This document shows positions 1 through 7,621 of a stretch of DNA of 11,012 nt, piece after piece (position 1 is the stretch's first letter; each line of letters starts with the position of its first letter). Under the pieces are notes generated by a model, which was given only the letters and a program-made list of their open reading frames with translations, did not search any database and was not told the DNA's origin. Source of the stretch: Candidatus Zixiibacteriota bacterium (GTDB lineage: Bacteria; Zixibacteria; MSB-5A5; JAABVY01); assembly GCA_014730285.1 (NCBI GenBank), contig WJIM01000030.1, positions 1-11,012 on the forward strand. Direction: 5' to 3'. The position numbers and the translations under genes were made by a program.

Positions 1-19
1 GAAAACCAAAAATGATAAG

Positions 20-688
20 GTGAAGTCCTCGCCCACGTTACAGGATATCAAGGACGATCCGATGGTTCAGGCTTTGATTTCCAAAGCCGATGAGAACCTT
101 GGCGTTATGGGCTACACCGAACACGGCGACCGGCATTGCAGTCTTTCGGCCAATATTGCCTATAATATCCTGAAACGTTTGGGATATCCAGAGCGGATTT
201 CAGGGCTGGCGGCAATTGCCGCCTATATGCATGACATGGGCAATGTGGTCAATCGCGATTATCATGCCCAGACCGCCGCTCTTCTGGCCTATGATATTCT
301 TTCCAAGAAGGGCATGGATTCCGATGAGATCGCAGAAATTATGGCCGCTATCGGGAATCATGATGAGCGGGATGGCTCGCCGGTATCGCCAATCTCGGCT
401 GCCATAATTCTGGCGGATAAGACCGATGTGCATTTCTCACGGGTTAGAACCACCGATTTGATTAAGCAGGATATTCATGACCGTGTGAATTATGCCGCCA
501 AATCATCATTTTTGAATGTTGATGCCGAAAATAAACGGGTTGTGCTGCAGATCAAGATCGATACTTCGGTTTCCTCGGTCATGGAATATTTCGAGATTTT
601 CCTGGCCCGTATGGTGGTCTGTCGGAAAGCGGCCGAATACCTGGGATTGAAATTTGAAGTTGAGATAAACGGATACAAGCTTTTATGA
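20..688 (+). CDS. HD-domain metal-dependent phosphohydrolase
   Basis: Cytosolic HD-superfamily hydrolase of unknown substrate. The protein is almost all helical and shows the expected metal ligands in order: H35 and H39 in GYTEHGDRH, the HD pair H71-D72 in YMHDMGN, H82 in RDYHAQTAALL, H114 in IGNHDERDG and D133 in ILADKTDV. This ligand set and the G-x-P stretch after H114 resemble the core of HD-GYP proteins, but the GYP motif itself is absent, so cyclic-di-GMP hydrolysis should not be assumed. There is no signal peptide. The start is uncertain: GTG at 20 lacks a Shine-Dalgarno sequence and the frame stays open to the left edge, while ATG at 62 (residue 15) has AAGGA at 50-54 with 7 nt spacing. 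The stop overlaps the purM start (ATGA), so the two are probably co-translated. A nucleotide or phosphate-ester substrate would fit the purM neighbour, but that is inference. Confidence 0.8.
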   Translation: MKSSPTLQDIKDDPMVQALISKADENLGVMGYTEHGDRHCSLSANIAYNILKRLGYPERISGLAAIAAYMHDMGNVVNRDYHAQTAALLAYDILSKKGMDSDEIAEIMAAIGNHDERDGSPVSPISAAIILADKTDVHFSRVRTTDLIKQDIHDRVNYAAKSSFLNVDAENKRVVLQIKIDTSVSSVMEYFEIFLARMVVCRKAAEYLGLKFEVEINGYKLL

Positions 689-1728
689 GCAAGAAAAAAT
701 CATTCACATACGCCTCGGCCGGGGTCGATATTGATAAGGCCGATGCCGCCAAATCGAAAATCAAGTCATTGATAGAATCCACCTTCAATGATAAAGTCGT
801 AGGGGGATTCGGGCATTTCGGGGGATGTTACTCAGGTAAGTTTAAGGGGTTTGACGATCCGATAACAGTATCCTCATCAGACGGTGTTGGTACCAAAATC
901 AAAATCGCCTGCATGATGAAAAAGTACGACTCTGTCGGAATAGATATTGTCCATCATTGCGTCAACGATATTGCAGTCATGGGCGCCCATCCTCAGTTCT
1001 TTCTCGATTATATCGGAATCGGCAAGCTTGAACCGGGTACGATCGAGGAGATACTCAAGGGCTTGGTTGCCGGCTGCAAAAATGCAAATATGGCCCTGAT
1101 TGCGGGTGAGACCGCTGAGATGCCTGATCTTTACAGGCCGGGAGAATTCGATCTGGCCGGATTTATCGTGGGAGTGGTTGATCGAAGCAAAATTATCGAC
1201 GGTTCGAAGATCGAAGCGGGGGATGTGGTCCTGGGATTCAAATCCAACGGCCTGCATACCAACGGCTATACATTAGCCCGCAAGATCGCCTTCGAGCATA
1301 TGGGCTGGAATCCGGATAAGCATTTTGACGAGCTTGGCATGTCGATCGGTGAAGCGCTGTTAACGCCCCATAAGCTCTACCTCCCGGCGATAGAAAAGCT
1401 CAGAGACAAAAGCAGTGTGAAGGGATTTGCTCATGTCACCGGTGGGGGGATTGTCGGGAATCTGAGCCGCATATTCAGGGACGGCCTTTCATTTGATATC
1501 GACACCTCCAAATGGGAGATACCGCCTGTGTTCACGATTCTTCAGGAGGCCGGAAATGTCGAGAAGAGTGAAATGTTTCGGGCTTTCAATATGGGGATTG
1601 GTTTGACCTGCATTGTATCCGAGGATGGCGTTGGTGAAATTGTCGACAGCTTCAGCGATTCGGAAGACAAACCGATTGTGATCGGCCGGGTTGTGGAAGG
1701 CAAAGAGCCGCAATTAAATTTGGATTAA
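685..1728 (+). CDS. purM: Phosphoribosylformylglycinamidine cyclo-ligase (AIR synthetase)
   Basis: PurM closes the imidazole ring of formylglycinamidine ribonucleotide using ATP, giving aminoimidazole ribonucleotide, the fifth step of de novo purine synthesis in the cytosol. The 347-residue length is normal for the family (about 340-350). Family landmarks are all present: the N-terminal YASAGVDID, DGVGTK at 66-71, VNDIAVMGAHPQFFLDY near 93-109, GETAEMP at 141-147, HTNGYTLAR at 191-199, HVTGGG at 250-255 and the C-terminal FNMGIG at 301-306. ATP-binding and PurM-type C-terminal halves both look intact. The ATG overlaps the stop of the HD gene by 4 nt and has only a weak Shine-Dalgarno sequence, so translational coupling is likely. 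No other pur genes are in the window, and the next gene is envelope-related, so this is not a classic pur cluster. Confidence 0.97.
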   Translation: MSKKKSFTYASAGVDIDKADAAKSKIKSLIESTFNDKVVGGFGHFGGCYSGKFKGFDDPITVSSSDGVGTKIKIACMMKKYDSVGIDIVHHCVNDIAVMGAHPQFFLDYIGIGKLEPGTIEEILKGLVAGCKNANMALIAGETAEMPDLYRPGEFDLAGFIVGVVDRSKIIDGSKIEAGDVVLGFKSNGLHTNGYTLARKIAFEHMGWNPDKHFDELGMSIGEALLTPHKLYLPAIEKLRDKSSVKGFAHVTGGGIVGNLSRIFRDGLSFDIDTSKWEIPPVFTILQEAGNVEKSEMFRAFNMGIGLTCIVSEDGVGEIVDSFSDSEDKPIVIGRVVEGKEPQLNLD

Positions 1729-1738
1729 TAAATCTGCC

Positions 1739-1743
1739 GGGGA
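1739..1743 (+). promoter_or_regulatory. Ribosome binding site supporting the TTG start of lnt
   Basis: GGGGA lies 10 nt before the TTG at 1754. In this frame there is no ATG or GTG before the first membrane segment, and no other start between the purM stop and 1754, so this weakly purine-rich motif supports the unusual start codon. Confidence 0.5.
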
Positions 1744-1753
1744 TAAATCCAGT

Positions 1754-3379
1754 TTGGAGACAAAATCCGACAATAGAAATATATTCCTGCACAATCCTCT
1801 CAAGATCGCAGGCTTTTTTAAATCATTTGTAGTCGATCCGAAAAGACGCCTGATTCTTCTTTCAGCAGTTCTATTTATCCTCGCTTACCCGCCGATTCCA
1901 TTGGGATTTCTGGGATACTTTTGCCTGGTGCCGATTATTGCGATAACCTCCGGCAGTGGATTCAAAAATGGCTTCAAGAGCGGATACCTTTTCGGCGTGA
2001 TTCAGGGCGCAATACTACTATACTGGGTTGGTGTGGGGATCAGGTCGTATGCCGCCTCTGCCAATCTGGAAAGCGTGTTCGTGGAAATCTTTCTTTGGTG
2101 GATTGCGCCGTTCGGGGCGCCGATTGCGCTGGCATTGATTCAGGCTCTTTTTCTGGGGGTCTGTTTTGGTGTCTACGGATGGATTTCAAAAGGCGGCAAA
2201 GGCTATATCTTCGCCTTTCCGTTTGTCTGGATTTCAATCGAATATATCCGCACCCTTTCCGAGTTTGCATTTCCATGGATACAGCTTGCCTATACTCAGT
2301 CGATGTATGTTCCCATGATACAAACCGCCTCATGGTGGGGCGATCTGGGTGTAGGTTTCTGGCTTGCGCTGATTAATGTTCTGCTTTACCTGGCATGGCG
2401 ATACCGGGGGTCGGTGGGACTGGCGGTCGGTTTTACTGCAATAGTTGTGTTAATGCTGGGAGCCAATCTTATATATGGAAGCAGTGAGGATGTCGACTTT
2501 GACGGCGATAAAATCGATGTGGCGCTTGTACAGGGCAATATTACCCTGCCGGAGAAATTCAGCGAGGGAAGCTTGCAGCTCAGCCTGAACAGGCATCTGG
2601 AGATGGCGGAAAAGTTGACCCGGGACAGCGTTGATCTGATCATGTTTGCCGAAACTACGATCCGTGAATACCTGATGAGAAGAGGGAGCGCATGGCCGGC
2701 TCTGGCGAACCTTGCGCGTCAAAAGGATGCGCATATTCTGGTGGGAACGTTTGACGGTGAGAACAAGGGTGATCGCTGGTGCGCGTACAACAGCGCGGTG
2801 CAGATCGAGTCCGACGGCAGGATGAAGTATGTACATCACAAAATCAGGCTGGTGCCGTTCTCGGAAAAAATCCCGTATAACCAGTATTTCCCGTTTATAA
2901 ACGATTTTCATTTCGGGCAGTCCGATTTTTGCATGGGCGATTCGCTTCCAATCTTCGAGACGGGGCATGGAAGATATGCGGTGATGATATGTTTCGAGAT
3001 CGGCTTCTCGGATTTAAACCGTAAAGCTGTGGCTAAGGGCGCGGATTTTATGGTTACTATCACCAACGATACCTGGTGGGGAATCTCCGCCGGACCGTAT
3101 CAGCACGCCTATATGGTGCCGTATCGGGCGGTTGAAAACAGACGCTGGTATGCGCGCTGCGCCAACTCCGGCTTCTCGTTTTTCTGTGATCCAAGCGGGA
3201 GAATCGAGGATATCGGGGAGCTTTTCGAGAAGATGGTTATAGAAGGGGATGTATATCCCATTGAAAAAACTACGTTTTTTACGCGGCATGGCGTCTGGAT
3301 GCCGAAACTTATTCTATTGTTTACTTTTTTATTAATATTGAACCGAATAATCGTTAAGTTGGTAAAAAGGGTTAGATGA
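1754..3379 (+). CDS. lnt: Apolipoprotein N-acyltransferase
   Basis: Lnt transfers an acyl chain from a phospholipid to the N-terminal cysteine of diacylated lipoproteins, the last step of lipoprotein maturation in the inner membrane of diderm bacteria. About seven hydrophobic segments lie within residues 33-241, followed by a periplasmic nitrilase-fold (carbon-nitrogen hydrolase) domain at about 253-500 and a final membrane helix at about 516-535. The family catalytic triad is visible: E300 in MFAETT, K363 in HHKIRLVPF and C413 in MICFEIGF. E371 in PFSEKIP matches the accessory glutamate of the E. coli enzyme, and NDTWWG at 438-443 matches its NDAWFG. Length (541) is slightly above the E. coli protein (512) because of about 30 extra polar residues at the N terminus. 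Translation starts at TTG. The stop overlaps the next start (ATGA), tying it to the secreted propeller gene. Confidence 0.94.
   Translation: METKSDNRNIFLHNPLKIAGFFKSFVVDPKRRLILLSAVLFILAYPPIPLGFLGYFCLVPIIAITSGSGFKNGFKSGYLFGVIQGAILLYWVGVGIRSYAASANLESVFVEIFLWWIAPFGAPIALALIQALFLGVCFGVYGWISKGGKGYIFAFPFVWISIEYIRTLSEFAFPWIQLAYTQSMYVPMIQTASWWGDLGVGFWLALINVLLYLAWRYRGSVGLAVGFTAIVVLMLGANLIYGSSEDVDFDGDKIDVALVQGNITLPEKFSEGSLQLSLNRHLEMAEKLTRDSVDLIMFAETTIREYLMRRGSAWPALANLARQKDAHILVGTFDGENKGDRWCAYNSAVQIESDGRMKYVHHKIRLVPFSEKIPYNQYFPFINDFHFGQSDFCMGDSLPIFETGHGRYAVMICFEIGFSDLNRKAVAKGADFMVTITNDTWWGISAGPYQHAYMVPYRAVENRRWYARCANSGFSFFCDPSGRIEDIGELFEKMVIEGDVYPIEKTTFFTRHGVWMPKLILLFTFLLILNRIIVKLVKRVR
3366..3371 (+). 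promoter_or_regulatory. Ribosome binding site of the propeller gene
   Basis: AAAGGG sits inside the end of lnt, 4 nt before ATG 3376 and 16 nt before the alternative ATG 3388. The spacing is a little short for 3376 but too long for 3388, so it favours 3376. Confidence 0.5.
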
Positions 3380-5583
3380 TTTTTAAGATGAAGCGATTAC
3401 TTCCATTAATAATATTTTGCATTGTTATCCTGCCAGCATCTCTTATTGCTCTGGAATGGCAGACCTTTACCAATAGCAATAATATAACCTCGTTTACTCA
3501 GGATGGAAACGGCAATTACTGGGTGACCTCCACCGGCGGTGTTATGCGTTTTGATCCGGAAACGGGCAGCCTTTTCAAATATGTCAATACTAACGGCCTG
3601 GGCGGGATTGATATCAGGGCCAGCGCTTCTGGTGACTCGTATGTCTGGTTCGGATCGTTGGATGGGAAGCTGTCGCGTTTTGATCCGGATGAAAATGAAT
3701 GGCGGCAGTTTTTGTTCATAGACCGTGACGGTTCTCCGCTCGAGATAAAGCATCTTCAGGCTGATGGTGATTTTTTGTGGGTTTCGCATAATGTCGGTCT
3801 TTCACTTTTCGATACCGAAAGACATGAGGGCGAGATCAAGGAGACCTATCGGCGATTCGGCGATATATCCCCCGGCACCGGCGTAAACTGCATGCTGATT
3901 TTAAACGATACAATCTGGCTGGCAACCAGTATGGGTATAGCCTATGCTCCGAAATCTGATCCGAATCTTCTCGACTTCACGCATTGGAATTCATTTAACC
4001 GCGACAGTCTGCCAGAATTAACATCCGAAAATTTCGGCGGTTTGTTTGTCTATAACGATAATGTCTGGGGTATTCTGCCGGAGATGATTATTGAATTCGA
4101 GCGCAGCGGCAGTCAGATCAGTACCGGGGAGATAATTGAAGTTGACCACCCTGTCCAATCGGCAGTTGTGTCCCGGGACACTTTGTATATCGGCTCCGAC
4201 GGCGGCAGGCTGTATTCATGGTATGACGGCACAACCGAGCAAATTCAGCTTGAACTGAGCCCCGACAGCGCTGTTACCGCCCTGATCGCGGATGATACCG
4301 AGGGACTGATTCTTGGCACGCGGGGACAGGGGATTCAGGCCAGGCAGAATAACGGAATATGGCGGAGCTATCGTTCCCCCGGACCGGCTAACAATAATAT
4401 GATTGATATAGCGGCCTCCACCGAAGGTACGATCTGGATGGTGCATGATAATGATTTTGTCTCTTTATTTGACGGTGAGAGGTGGGAATCGGTGTCGCTT
4501 GTGGACGGCAGGCTTGAATCGGCAGAACCGGATAATGAGGGAAATGTCTGGGTTGGATCATTTGGAAGCGGCGCGTATGAGTTAACCGAAAGCGGGGCTG
4601 TTAACTACGATACAACCAATACCAGCCTGATCGGCAATCGTGATGATATCCCTGCCAGCCTGAATTTCATAGTTCTGCCGGATATGCATTTTGATCCAAA
4701 CGGTATATTGTGGTTTGCGTGTTTTCGCGGGCATGAAAGACGGCCGATTTCATTCTTTGATCCGCTGAGTCAGGAATGGGAATTCTATCAATATAGCGGC
4801 TTTAATCTGGATGCCAAGATCAGTTCGATCTATTCTGACGGAAGTGCAGTCTGGGCCGGTTTTGAGGATGACGGCCTGTATCGGATCAATTACGGCAGCG
4901 ATCCATTCGATAAAAGCAATCTCGAATTCAAGCAGTACACCCGCGATTCACTGCTCCCGTCCGAGAATGTCAGCGTGGTTACCGGTGACAGCAAGGGAAT
5001 GATTTATGTGGGCACCGATATGGGATTGGCATTTAAGGGGCCGGACGACAGATTTTTCTCCAGGATTCTTCTCCCGGAAGGTGTGGCGCCGCAGATAACG
5101 AAAATACTATTCGATCAACGCGGCAATTTATGGGTCGGGACCGAATCCGGACTGGCTTTCAGGAAAGCCGGGCAGACTTCCTTCGAGGTATACACTACCG
5201 CCAACAGCGATATAATCTCGGATAAGATAAATTCACTGACCATAGACAATCAGAGGCGCCTGTGGGTTTTGACGGATGCCGGTATTTCGGTATTGACCTA
5301 TGATATCGGGGCTGTAACCGATGTTGCTGAAGGGGTTTACGCCTACCCCAATCCTTATATTCTGATTGAGGGCGGTGAAAATCTACAGTTTAATTATTCG
5401 GGAGAAGTGCCGATTGATATTTTTAGCCTTGATGGAAGAAAAATAAAGACTATCTTTTCAAACATCGGCTGGGACGGCACCAACGAAAATGGCGAAAAGG
5501 TAGCCTCCGGCATGTATCTGTTTTTTATACGGGATGACAATGGTAACACGCACACCGGAAAGATTGCGGTAATCCGCAAATAA
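3376..5583 (+). CDS. Secreted 14-repeat beta-propeller protein with C-terminal sorting/FlgD-like domain
   Basis: Predicted extracellular or surface protein. Residues 1-25 are a signal peptide (basic MIFKMKR, hydrophobic core 8-25, likely cleavage after A25). There is no lipobox, so it is not a lipoprotein. Residues about 27-645 hold 14 blade-like repeats of the two-component-regulator propeller type, each built around D-x-x-G-x-hydrophobic-W-hydrophobic-G-T-x-x-G-hydrophobic, at about 49, 90, 134, 180, 230, 270, 311, 353, 391, 445, 492, 543, 585 and 629. Fourteen blades would make two seven-bladed propellers. Residues 655-735 begin with YAYPNP, contain WDGTNENGEKVASGMYL and end IAVIRK, like FlgD-Ig/T9SS type A C-terminal domains. 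In Bacteroides hybrid sensors the same propeller arrangement precedes a kinase; here no transmembrane segment or kinase follows. Ligand and role are unknown. It overlaps lnt by 4 nt and ends 2 nt before the FemAB-like gene. Confidence 0.85.
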   Translation: MIFKMKRLLPLIIFCIVILPASLIALEWQTFTNSNNITSFTQDGNGNYWVTSTGGVMRFDPETGSLFKYVNTNGLGGIDIRASASGDSYVWFGSLDGKLSRFDPDENEWRQFLFIDRDGSPLEIKHLQADGDFLWVSHNVGLSLFDTERHEGEIKETYRRFGDISPGTGVNCMLILNDTIWLATSMGIAYAPKSDPNLLDFTHWNSFNRDSLPELTSENFGGLFVYNDNVWGILPEMIIEFERSGSQISTGEIIEVDHPVQSAVVSRDTLYIGSDGGRLYSWYDGTTEQIQLELSPDSAVTALIADDTEGLILGTRGQGIQARQNNGIWRSYRSPGPANNNMIDIAASTEGTIWMVHDNDFVSLFDGERWESVSLVDGRLESAEPDNEGNVWVGSFGSGAYELTESGAVNYDTTNTSLIGNRDDIPASLNFIVLPDMHFDPNGILWFACFRGHERRPISFFDPLSQEWEFYQYSGFNLDAKISSIYSDGSAVWAGFEDDGLYRINYGSDPFDKSNLEFKQYTRDSLLPSENVSVVTGDSKGMIYVGTDMGLAFKGPDDRFFSRILLPEGVAPQITKILFDQRGNLWVGTESGLAFRKAGQTSFEVYTTANSDIISDKINSLTIDNQRRLWVLTDAGISVLTYDIGAVTDVAEGVYAYPNPYILIEGGENLQFNYSGEVPIDIFSLDGRKIKTIFSNIGWDGTNENGEKVASGMYLFFIRDDNGNTHTGKIAVIRK

Positions 5584-5585
5584 GT

Positions 5586-6560
5586 ATGATTGAATATTAC
5601 CCGGTCATGCTCGAGAGGCTTGACCAGCAAAAGTGGGACTCATTAGTAGAAAAGCAGGGATTCGCATTCCATCTGACAGCCTGGCTTAAGACCTGGGAGC
5701 AGTCCTTTCCCTTTAAATCATCGGTCTATCTCGCGGTTGACAACGGGGAGATAGTTGGCGGACTGCCGTTCTGTATCAGGAAGAAATTCAAGTTCAAGGA
5801 AGCGTATTCGATGCCGCGCGGGTGTTATGGCGGAGCAGTGCTGGGAGAAAACGAGGACCCGTCAATCAAGAACAGTATCGAATCGGAATTCACCTTCTGG
5901 TGTCTGCGCGAGGATTTCACACGCATAAATATTGTCGATTATTCGCCCGAGGTTAATACCAACCTGGAGAAATATGATGTGAAACCGCTATCGACACATA
6001 TACTGAATCTGAAATACTCCACCTCGGAGCAGCTCGAGAAGCTGGCAAGTTCTCATAAGCGTAATCTGCCGAAGGCATACGATAAAGGATTTTCCACCGA
6101 GATCTTACAGGACAGCCAGGGTGTGCAGGCATATTTTAATATGGTCCGCGAAACAGCCAAACGCCAGGGACACGATCCCTTCTACAGGTATGAATTTTAT
6201 GATGCTCTTATGCGGAATTTTGAGGACGACGATACGCTGTACTGGCCGATCATCTATCTTGAGGGCAAACCGATTGCCTCGGCCATAATCTTCATCCATC
6301 GAAATATGGCCGTGTACTGGGACGGCGCCTCGACCGAGGAAGCCCTGGAATCAGGGGCTAACTTTTACATGTTCTGGAACCTGATTCAGATGTTGAAGGA
6401 AATGAATATTAAGATATTAAATTTCGGTGCCAGCCCCCGCAAACGTCCCGGGCTGAGACGATTCAAATCGGGATGGGGCGCTGAGAGAATGCCATATTTC
6501 GAATACAACTTCCAGAAGCCTATCGCGCGGGTTGCCCGAAAAATAAAAGGTTTCTTTTGA
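5586..6560 (+). CDS. FemAB/GNAT-like acyl- or aminoacyltransferase
   Basis: Cytosolic protein of the FemAB-related GNAT family (Acetyltransf_6 type, two GNAT-like folds). Members transfer amino acids from aminoacyl-tRNA to peptidoglycan precursors, or acyl groups to sugars and exported polymers. Visible family features are FHLTAWLKTW at 28-37, GGLPFCIRKK at 58-67, the SSHKRNLPKAYDKGF segment at 155-169 at the start of the second fold, DPFYRYEFYDALM at 197-209, and the C-terminal signature NFGASPRKRPGLRRFKSGWG at 279-298. Length (324) is typical. There is no signal peptide or coiled-coil insertion like that of true FemA/FemX, so interpeptide-bridge synthesis is not assured. In polysaccharide and exosortase (PEP-CTERM) loci, proteins of this shape sit beside glycosyltransferases, as here. 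The ATG starts 2 nt after the upstream stop without a clear Shine-Dalgarno sequence, which suggests coupling. Substrate unknown. Confidence 0.82.
   Translation: MIEYYPVMLERLDQQKWDSLVEKQGFAFHLTAWLKTWEQSFPFKSSVYLAVDNGEIVGGLPFCIRKKFKFKEAYSMPRGCYGGAVLGENEDPSIKNSIESEFTFWCLREDFTRINIVDYSPEVNTNLEKYDVKPLSTHILNLKYSTSEQLEKLASSHKRNLPKAYDKGFSTEILQDSQGVQAYFNMVRETAKRQGHDPFYRYEFYDALMRNFEDDDTLYWPIIYLEGKPIASAIIFIHRNMAVYWDGASTEEALESGANFYMFWNLIQMLKEMNIKILNFGASPRKRPGLRRFKSGWGAERMPYFEYNFQKPIARVARKIKGFF
6545..6550 (+). promoter_or_regulatory. Ribosome binding site setting the first GT4 start
   Basis: AAAAGG lies 9 nt before ATG 6560, within the end of the FemAB-like gene. It also lies 6 nt before TTG 6557, but the ATG gives normal spacing and a protein starting MRLLLAGD, the usual GT4 beginning. 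Confidence 0.55.
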
Positions 6561-7621
6561 TGCGTCTCCTTCTGGCCGGAGATATTCGGCCTGTTCATCT
6601 GAGAAGATATGCCGAATATTTTAAAGAGCGCGGGCATGATGTCGCGGTCGCCTCGGCGGAAAATTCCTCTGATTACACGCCTGACTATGATATCAGGGTC
6701 TTCAGCGCTCCCGATGTGATAAAATATCCAACCGGCATATTTTCATTCAGAAAAGCGCTTAATGATTTCAAGCCCGATATTTTGAACTGCCATTTCGTGC
6801 CCAACTATGGCCTTCTGGGAGCGATGTCGGGATTTCATCCACTGGCGATTTCAATCTGGGGCTCGGATATTCTGGTCTCCGCAAGAAAAACGAGATTTCA
6901 TAAATCCCGCGCTAGAAAGATAATGCAGAGAGCCGATCTTTTGCTTGCGGATGCCGAGATGCTCAGTGATGCCGCGCGAAAGATTATCGGGCACAGCATA
7001 AAGATATTAACAGTTCCGTTCGGAGTAAAAAGGGAGTTGCTCGATCTGGGATGCAGGAAAGAGATTAAGGATGCGGAGCGATTAAAGCTGGTCTCGACAC
7101 GTCAGATGGTTGGTGTTACCAGAGTCGGGGATTTTGTGGAGGCTCTTAATCTGCTCAAAGGACATATTGATTTCGAGGCGTCTTTATTCGGGGATGGCCC
7201 GGAGTATGATATCATAAAGCGCAAGGTAGATTCATTTGATCTGGATAATGTCTCCATGCATGGTGCGCTTCCACATGATGAGCTCTTAAATAAACTGCTT
7301 GAGTACGATATTTATGTTTCCTGCTCCCGTTCCGACTCGACCTCGGTTTCGCTTCTGGAGGCAATGGCTTCGGGGCTGTTTCCGATTGTGTCGGATATTG
7401 CAGGTAATCGGGAATGGATCAGTCATGAAGAAAACGGTTTACTGTTTACGGTGGGTGATAGCAGTAGGCTTAATGAGATGATAAAGCGGGCTGTGAACGA
7501 TTTTGACTTGCGCAAAAGGGCTATTCAAATGAATTTTGACATCATTCTGAAAAAGGCTGTCTGGGAAGATAATATGGCCCTGGTGGAGAAGGAGTTCGAA
7601 GCGCTTGCCGCAAAGAAATAA
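6560..7621 (+). CDS. GT4-family glycosyltransferase (GT-B fold)
   Basis: Retaining, nucleotide-sugar-dependent glycosyltransferase, cytosolic or membrane-peripheral, probably adding a sugar to a lipid-linked glycan. The N-terminal Rossmann half starts MRLLLAGDIRPVHLRRYAEYF and includes NCHFVPNYGLLGA near 76-88 and SIWGSDIL at 98-105. The donor-binding half starts near 175 (LKLVSTRQ) with LFGDGPEYD at 209-217, MHGALPHDELL at 233-243 and the signature CSRSDSTSVSLLEAMASG at 255-272. The usual E-x7-E of GT4 is D259-x7-E267 here, a conservative change seen in a subgroup with an S-D-G/S-T-S-x-S-L-L-E motif. The start is ATG 6560, whose A is the last base of the FemAB stop (TGATG); a TTG one codon earlier is unlikely. 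The 353-residue length is normal. Sugar specificity cannot be read from the sequence. Confidence 0.88.
   Translation: MRLLLAGDIRPVHLRRYAEYFKERGHDVAVASAENSSDYTPDYDIRVFSAPDVIKYPTGIFSFRKALNDFKPDILNCHFVPNYGLLGAMSGFHPLAISIWGSDILVSARKTRFHKSRARKIMQRADLLLADAEMLSDAARKIIGHSIKILTVPFGVKRELLDLGCRKEIKDAERLKLVSTRQMVGVTRVGDFVEALNLLKGHIDFEASLFGDGPEYDIIKRKVDSFDLDNVSMHGALPHDELLNKLLEYDIYVSCSRSDSTSVSLLEAMASGLFPIVSDIAGNREWISHEENGLLFTVGDSSRLNEMIKRAVNDFDLRKRAIQMNFDIILKKAVWEDNMALVEKEFEALAAKK
7591..7594 (+). promoter_or_regulatory. Ribosome binding site supporting TTG 7605
   Basis: GGAG lies 10 nt before TTG 7605, within a purine-rich run at 7584-7594 in the end of the first GT4 gene. It decides the start of the second GT4: the alternative TTG at 7629 lacks such a site and would cut the first beta strand. 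Confidence 0.55.

Noticed and set aside
20..688. Cyclic-di-GMP phosphodiesterase (HD-GYP) assignment
   Set aside because: The ligand pattern is similar but the GYP motif is missing and HDMGN replaces HDIGK, so only a general HD call is supported.
2450..2968. Antisense open frame of 172 codons within lnt
   Set aside because: It lies wholly opposite the catalytic domain of lnt, whose protein is clearly conserved; the antisense translation has no recognisable domain and a shadow-like composition.
3376..3450. Lipoprotein signal on the propeller protein
   Set aside because: The only early cysteine (residue 15, in LIIFC) is within the hydrophobic core and not in a lipobox; a signal peptidase I site near A25 fits better.
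6557..6559. TTG start for the first GT4
   Set aside because: ATG follows immediately at 6560 with normal 9-nt Shine-Dalgarno spacing and a typical N terminus.
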